Source of the DNA: Nymphaea colorata
Lineage: Eukaryota; Streptophyta; Magnoliopsida; Nymphaeales; Nymphaeaceae
Reading direction: 5' to 3'
Length of the DNA stretch: 64,000 nt
Assembly (NCBI RefSeq): GCF_008831285.2
Contig: NC_045138.2
Coordinates: 38,803,115-38,867,114 of the forward strand
Part shown: one piece after another, positions 38,501-50,897 of the stretch
Numbering within the stretch: the first letter of the stretch is position 1
Layout of the letters: every line of letters begins with the position of its first letter
Made by a program: the position numbers and the translations under genes
Notes under the pieces: model-generated
Seen by the model: only the letters and a program-made list of their open reading frames with translations
Told to the model about the DNA's origin: nothing
Databases searched by the model: none

Positions 38501-41500
38501 AAGGGCCCTGTTCCAAAACAACTCCGAGAAACCGTGAGGGAGGGCTTTGCTTGTATAAATCAATTGCAAGGGCTTTACTTTGATTCTTCCTAGGTCGAAG
38601 CGTAAGGGGATAACAGGGACAGACCCCAGCGAGAAATACCAAGAGGACAAGCACATAATAGCTATTCTTTTCCTAACCTGTCACCTTCCTTTCTCTTGGC
38701 TTATCCAAATCAATATCCTTATTAGACAAGGTTACTCCGGTGCCTTAACCTCTGCCTCTAGTTGAAGTATTTCAATTGGGGGGGGCAGGGGAAGCCACTC
38801 GCGTAACTAATAAAGAGAACCAAGAAGGACATTGGAGAGGGATGGCAATCTATCGAGTGACCAGAACATTCATCCCTAAGGCCACTAAGGGATTCTGACT
38901 TGATACAACTATTCATCTCCTCTTCCTTTTCTCTTACATCTCTACTGTCTCCAAGTTGACAGAGGGAGGATACATGATCTAATGTGGGCCCAACCTATCC
39001 ATTGAAAATATTATGTGTAACTTTTGCAAACTAGCCATCTTAGGATTCTTAAAAGAACTTAGAAGATCAAAAACAGGTCTAGAACATGGATCAGCTGTTT
39101 CCAGGGCAAACCTTGATAGGTGCATCAATCAACGTCAATTTTCACATATGGAACCTTCTGTTAAACTAAGTTGAATTTATATGATCACATGAACCAATTA
39201 AAGAACATAAACAAAAAGTTCATTTAAATTAAAACACGAACTGACAGAAGCTAAATAACAATCCAACTGCGGTACGAAACGACAAGCCAAAATAGTAGTA
39301 TTATGGATTTGGTGTGTGACTGCAAGATGGCACTTACCTATTTCATCTTGCTTATGGAACAGGATGCCTTTCTTCCAGAGTAAGCCAATGACCAAGAATA
39401 TCAACAAGAGAAGAGACATCAAACTTGCCACGATGCTGATGATAATCTTCCTGTCAATGCCTTCCTTAGGAGGATTAAATTCTTCCACGTAGACCAGGCC
39501 AAAGAAACAGCCCACCAGATAGTTACAAAACTGTGATTATCAAATCATAAACGGGACTGACAATAACATTTGTTAAAATTTACTCTCTCTCTCTCTCTCT
39601 ATCTCATGCATACAGGTGGGTAACATAGCACAAAGTCTATGACTTGCAGATTTGATTAGAGGTAGCACTAAATTCTCAAACACAAATATCCAGCGGTTAT
39701 GCATTCATGTGACACCGTGGAACTAGGGAGCTTCGATTCCATAAGTTGCAGTTTTATATCCTTGCTCCCAGTGTAATTTATCCTATACAGTAAATTTTTT
39801 AAGTACAAGAAACCAAGCTAAGGTTGCTTTGTCTTAGTTATTTATGCCTCAACATGGTTTCAACTTTCAACATGTGATAGCAAAAATGTTGTCCAATGTA
39901 ATCAAACAAAAGACAACTAAATAATGCAGTAACTAGGGTTCTTCATTTGAAATGGCAAATAATTCAATGTTCCACATTCTTGATCAGCGCAGGAAAAAAC
40001 ATATGTACTTAATGTTCTTGTCCTAGACGGTGAGATCTTTCTGAAATATTTGACATGTTGGTTATCTGTTCTATAGGAGGAGGAATATGAAAAGATGGTG
40101 GAACTAGAAATTACATGAGAAAGCATAAAATAAAGAACCTTTATTGAATAAAAGAGAGTTACCAGGTTCAACTGAAATAGCTGACACAAGAGGACCATAT
40201 ACTCCAATATATGGAATTCCTGTAGTGCCTTTTCCAGCCCAAAAGAAGTGAATCTCTAGTATGTTATCAGTTACATTCACACTTTGAAATATTTGTACAG
40301 TAGCCTTGTTGGATCCATTGGCAGCCTTTTTTATATTGAAATCCTTTAATTCTAGCTTCCCCTGCATCTCCATTAATACAATGTAAAGTCCTAAAACTAT
40401 TCGCCAAGAAAATGCTGAGCCAAATTTTTCTTACCTGAATATACACATCAAATATGCGTGTCCCCAAGCTGGTATAATTCTTATCATCCGTTATTACTAT
40501 CTCAGAAAAGTAAAGCTTCACTGTGTAAGGCCCATTCCACAGACATAGTCCATAATATTTGAGAGAGAGTGGAGAAATGCGTGCCGTTCTGTATAGTTCT
40601 GGGTTCGACATAGATAGTGTTGAGTTGATGGAGACAGTGTATACATCACTGTCATCATTATTATCCATTATAGTTCCAGTGCTGCTTAATGCCCAATTTC
40701 CTTGAGGGCTTGCATAGAAAGCTGCACCACCATCTATTGCAGTATCTCCATCAAATGTTGTGTTGCCAACAGTGACTGATTGACTGCTCCCACATTTCAC
40801 ATGGAAAGAAGAGTCTGCAAGACAGGAAAGCAGATGATGTGAGATAAATGCTAAAGAGGCAATAACTCTGGATTTGGGCTCAAAAGAAGTACAAACAAGG
40901 AAGAAGCTTACGTCTTGGTTTTCGAGCATTGCAAGGATAATTTTTTCTCAAACAAGGATGTATAATATGTCTGCATGAACATGAAACATGGAAAAATGTC
41001 CTCAAGAAAGGGGCATTAACTGCTATAGAAAGTTTTGAGCTTGTAGGCACAATAAGTAAACAGCAAACAGTCTAGAAAATTAATAACACAAGCCAGAAAA
41101 TCAAAATGTAAAAAGAAGGCTTACTCATTTTTCAGTACTTCTGGGAAGCTCTCAACTAAATTGCTGAAGATTGATAATTGAAATGTCAGTTGGAAACATG
41201 ACAGAATGTAGAGAAATGTAAAAGTCGTAAAAAACTGAATCATGGAGAAGCATAAATATAAGCTGAGGCAGCGAGGCTTACGTTTTTCCACCCATACAAT
41301 TAAGCGATGAATCAGAAGTAATGTCTGTGAAGTTGTTGTATGACAAATCCCTACACAACATTGGCAACATCAATATGAAAGAAACACCAGATCTAAAGCA
41401 AGGCAGGAAAGAAAATTTGTGTTTAGAAATTTCAATTTAACGGACATAAAAGCGGAATTTTAAATGGAAGTCAAAGAAAAGGTAACTTGATGGGTGGATG

Positions 41501-44500
41501 AGAGCACTGCACAGCGTGAGTTTCCATATTCGCAGGTAAAGTAGCCGTTAAGTGTATTTCAGTCAAGATATTAATTTACAGGCAATTGCTGGAGTTGCTC
41601 CTTCTTTTGTCATAGCATGTCCCTAATGATTGTTTTTTGACATCTTATTCATATTTAACCAGTTTTCATCTGATGGCCTTCGGTTGGAACCAGCTCAAGC
41701 TCAGGCATGAGTCAGTCAATCTTTAATTCAGAGGCAGGCAAGCCAAAACATCGACTAGAAAGACATGGAGACTTGGAGTGCTTTTAGCCTAAAGAGAAGA
41801 ATGGAATAATTAAGAAGAAAACACATACACTTCCACACTAGTCCCCAGTATCCAACCAGGTACAGTGCCAGATAAGCTATTGTTTGTCAGATACCTGCAC
41901 CAAAAAATAAAAAAACATGCACCATTTTATCATGTTAATATTGCTAACTATTATGTTAGTACATAAAAAAGAATCCATAAACGTTATCACTTGAAATGTG
42001 TGTACGTACACAAACTGTAACCGGGAAAGAAATTGTAAAGAGTTTGGTATTCCACCAGTCAAGTTGTTAAAGCTTAGATCCCTGCAAGGAAACAAAAGCC
42101 AAGTAAGCTACGCAAGGAACAGCAGGGGATATTCCACTGAGAACCGTCAGTTTAGTTCACTTCCTTTACTAGTCATTCACTTACAGTATTCTCAAGGCCT
42201 TGAATTGACCAATATAATCAGGGATTTGACCAAATAGCAAGCAGTTCCTCAATATCCTAAACCATATAATCACAATCTCTTAGCTCAGTCCCTTGACAAG
42301 TAGAAACTGTAGATCCATAACATGAGAGACAATGTTGGAATTAAGCTCACAAGCGTGATAAGCGGGTTTGTCTGCTCAAATCAGGGAATTTTGAACTTGT
42401 TCCAAGTATGTCGCTGATCCTCCTGTAATTGGTGGGATTCCAAAATTGTAATATTGTGACAAAATTACATTAACTAAATATTAAGTAAGTTTATAAGAAA
42501 ATGTACAGCTGCTCTAGATTTTCCAATTTGCTGATGCCAGCTGGAATTGGACCCACCAGATTAGTGCCCTGGATTTCTCTGAGACAAAATCATTTCAGAA
42601 AATAATTGTCGAAGAAACGCCAGTAGTTCCTGATGAAGCTGATAAAACTTACAATCTTTGCAGTTGTGTCCAGCTCACAATTAAGTCAGGCAGCTGCCCA
42701 GACAACCCATTGCCACTTATCCTACTGCAGTTCAAACAACTTTCAGTTAATTTCTTTGTTTTTCTCAGCAATTATGAATTCCATAATTAATCAAATTTGC
42801 CATATTGCTTGGTTAATTGAATTTTCCATGGTGAAACTTTATATTACATACATCATGATTTGTAAAAGAAATACCAAAATTCATGATATAATTTTCGAGA
42901 TGGAAACATTTCCAAAAGGTTCCTTATCGTTTAAAGCAAGTATTTTTATCGGTCCAGGTAGGAACAATTTACACATGCTGCATCCGGCTAAGCCAGAATC
43001 AACTGTGATATCTTCTTCCTCAACGATAAAAGTTATGAAGCACTGGCAACTTTATCAATTGGGATCCACTTAGGCTAGTCACAGTACTAGGCCTGGTTGG
43101 ATTAGCTTATTAACAAGAACAATATGTTTGAATAAAAGATAATTATTACATGCTCGAGTGCATTAACGATGTGAATATCCATATACCGCAGCTCCTACGT
43201 GAGTTTTTTATGTAATGACTTCCCTAACAGATACAGATGTGGCTTGCCCAAATGTTTAAGATGCAAACTGAAACCATTTTATATCATATCTTCACTTGGA
43301 TTTCCACATTCATCACATTATCATGCATTGGATGGAAGAGTAGATAAATGCACAGACAAAATAGTCTCATACTCACACACATATGAATCATCTGTTAATA
43401 TTCAACGCGATAATGGGTCCAATGGTTCTTCAAATTTACAGAATTTTAGTTAACATTTGGAGAAGTCCTAATTGATTATTACATTTTGTTGTGGGAAAAA
43501 AAGGATTGTTGATCTTATTACATTTTCCGTTCCCACATCACCTCAACAAGGAAACAGTAGGGCCTGTGCAAGGATTCTTACTGACCATCCGTACATACGT
43601 TGGTGCAATTTGGAGCACTTGTTAATTCCTTCTGTAATACCTAGTTTACTTTATCTCAATTAGGTAAGCTTTGTCTTCTCAGTCTATTCACACTGGAAGT
43701 ATAAAGGGTGGAAGTGGGATGATTATTTTACTCTAAAATAACTGATCAATTAGTAGAAGGGAAAGAAAGTATCGTACAAGTCAGTCATGTTTGTCAACTT
43801 TGCCAAAGTTTGGGGCAATTCTCCTGTAAAATTATTTGAACTGAGGTCCCTGCATCCAAATTTAACCACTTAACGGTGAGGCATATTAAAGGCCAAAAAT
43901 TAGTTTCCGAATGGAATCTACCAACGGTAATCTTACAATCTTTGTAAATTGCTCAGATTTCCAATATGTGGGGGTATTTCTCCAGAAAATTGATTTGCTT
44001 CAAGTATTCTGCAGGCCCAAATCACATAAAGTGCCAAATTTAGTGGAGTTTTAACATTTTATGCTACCAACTTCACCAGAACCTTAAAATAACTTTAAAA
44101 CCTACAGTTGCTGAAGTGTGACCATATCTCCAAGTTGTGCTGGAATAGGACCTGATAAGCGGTTACCATAGAGAGTTCTGGAGACATTTAGAAGGAAACT
44201 TAAATGAATAATGGAGACAAACAATAAAAACAAATGAACTCGCCAAATTGTTCTATGCATGATCATTTTGTGCACAACGGAGTTAGGATCTTCACCATGG
44301 TAAAGTACTATCATAGCTACATGTTCCCATAAACCATGATCTATACCCTCTGCTTCATGGTTAAAATAACGCGTTACAGGACAGATAGGGTTAAATTTTA
44401 TTTAACGAGCTTGTAATGTTTGTTTCGGATTCCCAACTTCAGAACCTCACGACCAAAATCTTCTTACTCTTTATGAATCACAGATCTGACAGTGTTCAAC

Positions 44501-47500
44501 ACTACATCTTTGTTCTTCAAGAAATCATCTTAGACAAGACCACCTTAAACAGGAGCCGTACAGAGTGCACATAATCAGACGCAACATGTTGCCCGGTTAT
44601 GCTGGAAAATCATTTTGGCTGGGAGTTCCCTTGAGTACTTAAATGAACAAAATAATTAAAGATTCAGAGTGTACAAGAGAACGAATACGAAATGCTTAAG
44701 AGCTACAAGCAGCATCGTCAAATACTGTACCATATCGGCCACTTTGCCAAAAGAATTACTGGGTCGACACAGGTCTAGAATAGTATTTTTTATTTTCAAT
44801 TATTTTGGCTTGGTCTTTAATTGCTTTTTAAATGAAAAACTGGGATAGGCTGATATCCAACAAGCGACACCACTTCCAATAATGGCAACATTGACCATAA
44901 GAGGATCTCGAAAGGCGGAGAGTATGAGAAACACTCTTAAACTGTGTCGCGATCGAAATAACGCTTATACTCTCGTCCAGATTATTTTCTAATGACAAAG
45001 CTAACTGACAATTTACTTTTTCCTAAACAAGAAACATCTAATGTGTCCAGTCTAGTGTGGTCGGAATTTGATCGGGAGGATCCAGTGATTGCGTATTTGT
45101 TAACTACCTTTTCTTAGAAGAGAGAGAGAGAGAGAAAGCTGAAAATCTTACAGATTGATAAGTCGGAGGGCGCCCCACTCGGTAGGTATAGTACCGCTCA
45201 AATAATTGTCGGTGACATCACTGGTAGCAGCAAATACAGTAAGACGAAAAAGAAGAAAGATACAAGAAAAGAATTGTGATGCTTAAGACAAGCTAGAGCC
45301 ATCATTGATAATCAAACGAAAACTGAAGATGGTAATTCGTCAAAATGGAAGAGAAAGGCTTACAATTGAGTAAGGAAGGGGAGCTCTGTTAGTTCCTTTG
45401 GAAGTGTTCCAGCCAGACCCAGTTGTGGGAGAAATCTGCGTATAGATGCTTTGACTGTTACTTGCATGTAAACTGCTTTAAATAAATCCACATTGTATAT
45501 GTAAAAAAAAGAGATTGACAGGCATTACATGCTGATAACGTGGCAGTAAGTGGTCGAATTTTGAGGGCATTCACATCCGACAGACGGATTGGATGCAGCA
45601 GGAGGGAACCAGCTGCAGGGATCAACGCTGAAGTTCCAGTCCGTCTTGCCCAGCGTCCTAGCGATCTGCTGGAGGGCAGTCACTGCCACATCCCCACATG
45701 AATTCAATCAGTCTCTTCAACGGAAGATCACAAAAACGCCGCAAATGCCAACCAGCATGGCTGGATATGTATCTACCCACATTAGTTCGGCAAGTTCGAT
45801 TGGACCTACTTCATATTTTCATATCCTTTTACAGAAATTTCAGAAAATGCATCCGTATAACACAAAAACCAAAGAACAGAACATATTCACGGGATAATAT
45901 ATAGATATACATATATAACATTGTATATTTGTTTCACGAAAAAGTTGCTAAAAAGCGTACGAGTTTTCATACCATATGAATGTAGAATATCGGGGGTCCT
46001 TTGTGAATTGTGAATTTAAAATTAGAAAGAACTCAGAACAAATGACTGTCATGAACACATATATATTTCCTTAACAGCATGATAATCACACCACCTGCTT
46101 ATTTTTTTCTGAGCTTATAAAATATGAATAAGATCAAGATATTATATTCCTGCTGTTGAGTTTAAATAGATGTTTACTTCATAAAGAAAAGAAAAAGGAA
46201 ATGATCTTGAACAAGAGACTGAGTAGTGGCTGTAGCTGTCTAAAGACGCAACCAAATGCTGACAAAGAGAAAAAGATTTTGCTCTCACTCATATCAAGAC
46301 ATACGCTCTTCCAGAAAGTCAAATACACTATTCATCCGCTTAATAAAATAACATGAATATCTAGGATACGACAACAACCATATTAAATAAAACAACCTTA
46401 AGCCCGCTGAAGGGCAGAAGGATCAACCTAAGTTTTTTGTAGAATGTTGACCAACTTATTAAAAGGCCTTTGACTTTGACTCGAGCTCATTTAGAATCCA
46501 ACCATGGACCATTTCGAGGTATCTTTTTCATTGTTTGCTCAACAGTGGACAAACATGTTCACGATGGAATCGATAAGATTCAATTATTAACAACATCACA
46601 TAATATTTCTGATTTAGTAAAGACACATGAATCCGAATCTATTAAGAGACTGAATCTGAAAGTGAATCCACGACCCGATTCATTTGGAGTTTTGGATTCA
46701 ATTTCAGAAATTCGAACCTTGGTACCAATTCAATTTTAAGAAATCTATTTCTACTGTTCACAGTTTTATTTTTAATATAGTAAGGAGGCGTTTGGCATTC
46801 CGCACCAAACCAGGTTTAAGGTGAGCTTGGATGAGTGGATTTGGTCAAACTCCAAAAGGCTTAATGCTGGATGTGTCATCCACCCACAAGAACTATTTAA
46901 AAAGAAACTATTTAAAAAGAAACTTATCTTTGAGTCTGAGATAATAACTAAGTTTTCCATCCGAACACCCGTTGGGTACTGACCCAAATTGAAATTGTAA
47001 CAATGAAGTTCAGAAAAGGAAACAATCCAATGATATTCCATGAAACTTGATAATGACAAGAACGGAGACTGGTTAAGCTTATTCCATATGGACCCGACGC
47101 CGTTCAATTCGAGCAACTCTGGTTGGGCGTATTGAGGAGGGACTGACAACGCGGGAGGATAAGATCTAATCTCGTGTCCGATGTTCGGAGAGGTGCTTGA
47201 GAGAGTCGATCATGCCAGATGGTACAGCCAGATCTTAGCACCCATGACTGCTAAGTGCAGGGACCTGATTTGCAGGCCGGGATAAGAAACCATGGCGGAT
47301 TAAGCCATCTGTGTTACGAAGAAGAAGAAGGTCTTCTCACTGCATTTTGGGAAACTAAAGCGAACCTGTAAGCTTCTTGACATGTACTCTAGAAATTAAT
47401 CAGTAAGAGAGACGGTGGGGTTTTGGGTTTACTGAGAAGAAAGGAAGCCTGCTTCCCATCTTCGGAAACCGATGACAAGAAGGAAAAAAACAGAGGTGGG

Positions 47501-47698
47501 GTTGCTGCCGGACCGCCGGTCAATCTTGAATTGGTGGGTACCTTCTTTCGGATCCAAAACTGGAGACGTCTGCGCCGAACAGGGACGAGGAGCAAGCAAG
47601 AAGGCGATGAAGACGGAAGCAATGAAGAAGAAGACGGTGGGAGTTGCTTGAAGCTGCCGGCCGCCGTCACCACCACTACCCACGCCGCCGTTGTTCAT
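35556..47698 (-). CDS. LRR-malectin receptor-like kinase (LRR-VIII-2 subfamily)
   Basis: Plasma-membrane receptor-like Ser/Thr kinase of the At1g53430/At1g07650 type. The 24 exons, 5' to 3', are: 47542-47698, 45529-45682, 45364-45435, 45152-45220, 44106-44177, 43937-44008, 43778-43849, 42653-42724, 42507-42578, 42351-42422, 42185-42247, 42010-42081, 41829-41894, 41282-41350, 41125-41163, 40912-40970, 40435-40814, 40163-40361, 39338-39481, 38277-38395, 37670-37880, 37345-37582, 36017-36167 and 35556-35948. They total 3087 nt (1028 aa), all in frame. Layout: signal peptide about 1-43; CSWFPP-type N-cap; LRRs about 105-361, mostly one per 72-nt exon; malectin about 417-610; transmembrane helix about 623-646; kinase from about 680. 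P-loop GEGGFG is at 689-694, Lys710 in AVKQL, HRD at 806-808 and DFG at 826-828, so it should be catalytically competent. The ligand is unknown. Confidence 0.95.
39583..39600. repeat. CT microsatellite beside the duplication breakpoint
   Basis: An 18-bp CT repeat in the intron between the malectin and transmembrane exons. It ends 14 bp before the point where homology with the second copy begins (39615). Confidence 0.85.
39615..47110. repeat. Segmental duplication, copy 1 (within the intact receptor kinase)
   Basis: Direct repeat of 56535-64000. Homology starts at 39615/56535 and runs through exons 18 to 2 and most of intron 1 to the window end (47110/64000). By eye divergence is only a few percent, mainly substitutions and small indels. 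The left edge lies in the intron between malectin exon 18 and transmembrane exon 19. Confidence 0.95.
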
Positions 47699-49517
47699 AG
47701 TCGACGATCTAATCTTTCTTTGATCACCAACACTAGTTTTACCGCTGCCCCAATGTTGGTCTCTTGAATGGGATTCCCCAAGTAGGCTCAACGAGTACAC
47801 GGAGGTGCCATCACCGTAGAAAGGGATCTGCTACATCTCACACTCTGTGAACTTTCGTTTCCGATTCTCTTTCTTGGGATTTCGTCTGCAATTATGGGGT
47901 AGGAGTTGGGGAAGATGATGGCAGCAGAAATTCCTCTTCTTTAAACGTCCTGTTAGGTGGTACAGCAGGGCAGCAGCAAAGGAATTTATTATTGCAGTAG
48001 AAGACAAATCCTTTGGGTTTTAGATATGGAGAACACAGACGAGAAGCACGCAGTGGCTGACCAAGGAACCGCGGGATGGGATCCACAGACAGGAAACGAT
48101 TGGTCACAAGGGGCGCCCCTTTTTCAATCGTCTGCCATGGCAGCATGACCAACATTGCCACGGGCTTCGTTTTAACAGAACGAAGTATCGTTTAATCCAA
48201 CTTAGATTCGATGTTCGACTCAACCACATAGAAGAAAAATGGACAAAGACGAAATTGATATCCTATTAAGACTGCTGATCAAAAAGTTTACATAAGAAAC
48301 GACATTCTAGTGGTTGAATTATAATTTCAAATTTTTAACAGTTTTTCCAATTTAACTAAAATATAACATAAAGTTTTTTTCCAAATATGAATTAATATTT
48401 TAGATATCCAAAGAAATGGTATGATAAAATATATATCCTATTTCAATTGGATCCATTGACCGTTCTCTTTTTCCTGTTCTTGAAAATCTAGTTCGTTTCC
48501 ACATTTTTTGCTCCTTTCCTATCCTAGCTCTCTTCATGTCTTTGAGACGGTGGTTGACAATATGAGGTCGGACGAGAGGCCGCCGAAGTCAGGTAGAGAA
48601 GTGACGGCGGCGGCGGCGGCTGCCACTTGCCGGAGAAGCTTCATCCTCTTTTCCTTTGAAGTTTTCAGCATTAAATGTCACGCGGTGTACACCATGTTTA
48701 CTTGTTTCTTTCAACAAATCCAACATGCATTTTAATAAGCTCTGCTTATAGATTTTCATTGTAATTAATTAATTAATTAATGGTTCCTGAAAATATTATA
48801 AAACATGGAGGATTTTTCTTTCTATCAAGTCAAAAGTGCGATTAAATTGAAGAAATTGTAATATAAAAAATATATGGAGCTACAAAGGGACCCTTACTAG
48901 CCACTAAAATATCCTTCTGGTCATGACTATGTCTGGCACATCCTCTTTGACATTTTCATAGAATCCATGTCGGCCAAAATCTTAGCACTTGCCAATTCAA
49001 TCGAAATATGGAACTTAAGAAGAAATGATTTTAATTCGTTACCAAGATCTCTTCAACCAGTTAAACAGCAACAAAAACGATAAATAATTTGTCTATTTTT
49101 TTGTTAAACAATTAATGAAACCATAACTTGTTAATTTTATTGTTTGTGAATATCTAAGTGCTTATATCCTGAAATTGGTGTAAACCAGACGCTTAGGGTC
49201 AGGATAAAAAACTGAACTTTAATTTTTGTTAAAAAAATATTTAAAATAAAATTATAAACATTTAAATATATTGATAAACCTATTTTAATACAAAAATGTT
49301 TTGATACAAGTTTTTTTATGAAAAATGTAGATTTTTTTTATTATCAAAATGTTGATGCTACGAGGGTGATTTATTTTTTTATTATAAAAATACTATTAAA
49401 GTCTAACAAATGAACAACTTAATATATGTTTTGCATCAACCTATTATTAAAGTTGAATTGCAATCATCAAAATTAAAGCGTCTACTTTTTATCCCTCATA
49501 ACCATCTGGTTTTTAAC
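47699..49517. promoter_or_regulatory. Upstream region of the receptor kinase and AT-rich flank
   Basis: 47699 to about 48180 is relatively GC-rich and should hold the 5' UTR and promoter of the minus-strand kinase. A short GGC repeat sits near 48605-48620 and an AATT repeat at about 48760-48780. The remainder is AT-rich with no recognised genes. Confidence 0.45.
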
Positions 49518-49595
49518 AATTTCTCCTTATATCTTTGCTGCACTGATATACATATATATACAAACACACACACAACAAAGATATAAGGAGAAATT
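49518..49595. repeat. 20-bp perfect inverted repeat with 38-nt loop
   Basis: The arms 49518-49537 and 49576-49595 are exact reverse complements. The loop holds TA and CA repeats. It could be a foldback-element remnant or a transcribed hairpin. Confidence 0.9.
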
Positions 49596-50897
49596 CGTGC
49601 CAATTCTTATAAGGATGTTCAACAAGTTGAACTAATTTGGGCTGGGTTCAAACTCACTTATTTTGAACTTTGACTCCAGATCATATCGTTTGATAAATGG
49701 GATGGGTCTTCTAGCTTAATCGAGTTGAGTTTAAATTTTTTAACTTTAAATTGAGCTTAATCGAATCTAGTTAGAGTTTTTTTAACCCTGAGTTGAGCTA
49801 AAGCAAATGAACTCAAGCTCCAGCCGAGCTTTTTTAATAAAACACGCACCGTGCACCAGTTAGGGACGTTTGCTATAAAAATATCTTTCCAAATTTTTTT
49901 TTCTGACCGTTGCCCGGGCCTAGCGCTCGCAGCTCGCGTTGCCTCTTCCCTGCCGCGAGTTCTTCACCCAGCCACAGCCGCTGCGTCCTCGTCGTCCCAC
50001 GCACTCTCACTCTCCTGCCACTCACCCTCATCTCTCTCTCTCGCTGCCTCCCTTGTCTGCCTCCCTGCGCCGTGTCGCTCCCTCCCGAGTCCCTCCCTAC
50101 CTGTGCGTGAACGCTTGATTTTGCTGCAGACCATCACGGTGAGTCCCCCTTGTTTAGTTCTTTCCCCTTTTCTTCCACTCTGTTTTCTGCCTTTTCATTT
50201 GGCAACCCTTGAGATTCTATACGAGTGAAGGCGTTCGACGGTCCCTCTGCTTTCAGGATACATTCTTGATTCTCCTCCTTGCGCCTCCTAAGCGAGCGGA
50301 TAGAGGCCTGTACGTCGAAAGGAAACATAGGGCGTGGCCTGAAAATCCATCGCAAGGCTTCCGAGTCAAGAGAAGACTTGAAATCTGCGTCCCCAAGAAA
50401 TTTCGTCTGCACCGGTGTCCGCTTGTTTCTTTATAAGCCTCTATGTGGTGAGTCCCACCCGCTGCTCCTTCCCTCCCCCCTCCCTCGTGTGTGGGGTAGA
50501 AATCTTGATTTTGCTGTTGTTGAAGATAGCCTGATTTTGTTGTCGTTGATGCAGTTGGGGTCGATTGACAGACGAAGAAGAACAACTCAGGAGATTGCTT
50601 TTCCCTCCCCTGCTCCTCCTGCTCCGTCACCTATTTTTCATCTTCTCTCATTCTCCCATACCTTCACCAAGGTCAGTTCGCTTCTCTCCCCCTTTAAAAT
50701 TTTTGGTTGATTTTCCAGAAATTTAGCTCTGCCATCTTTGTTCTTTTTGTTTTCTGGTTTCCTGTCCGTGCGTGCGTGACTTGCCTTCCTTTTATCTGTT
50801 CGCTTCTTTTTGTTGTTTTGTTTTCTGCCGCCTATTTCACACGGTTCTGCAGACTTGCCTTCATTTTATCTGAATCTGTGTTCATCAGAAGCATTCA
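49596..50897 (+). promoter_or_regulatory. GC-rich promoter-like island with splice-like signals, no coding gene found
   Basis: TATAAAAATA at about 49874-49883 is followed by a C/T- and CpG-rich stretch (about 49910-50110) resembling a 5' UTR. It ends at a donor-like ACG/GTGAGT near 50139. A possible second exon with an acceptor ending GATGCAG near 50553 and a donor CCAAG/GTCAG near 50671 follows. None of the frames has a convincing ATG-initiated protein. This could be the start of a non-coding transcript, a decayed gene or a transposon promoter. Confidence 0.35.

Noticed and set aside
40267-40434. Open frame running from malectin exon 17 into its intron in copy 1
   Set aside because: A clear donor (CAG/GTAAG) ends the exon at 40435, and the next exon joins in phase. 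The read-through differs between the two copies.
47389-48161. ORFs around the receptor-kinase first exon, including one at 47892-48161 on the minus strand
   Set aside because: Other-frame or 5' UTR sequence. No domain, and only the frame starting at 47698 has a signal peptide and joins exon 2 in phase.
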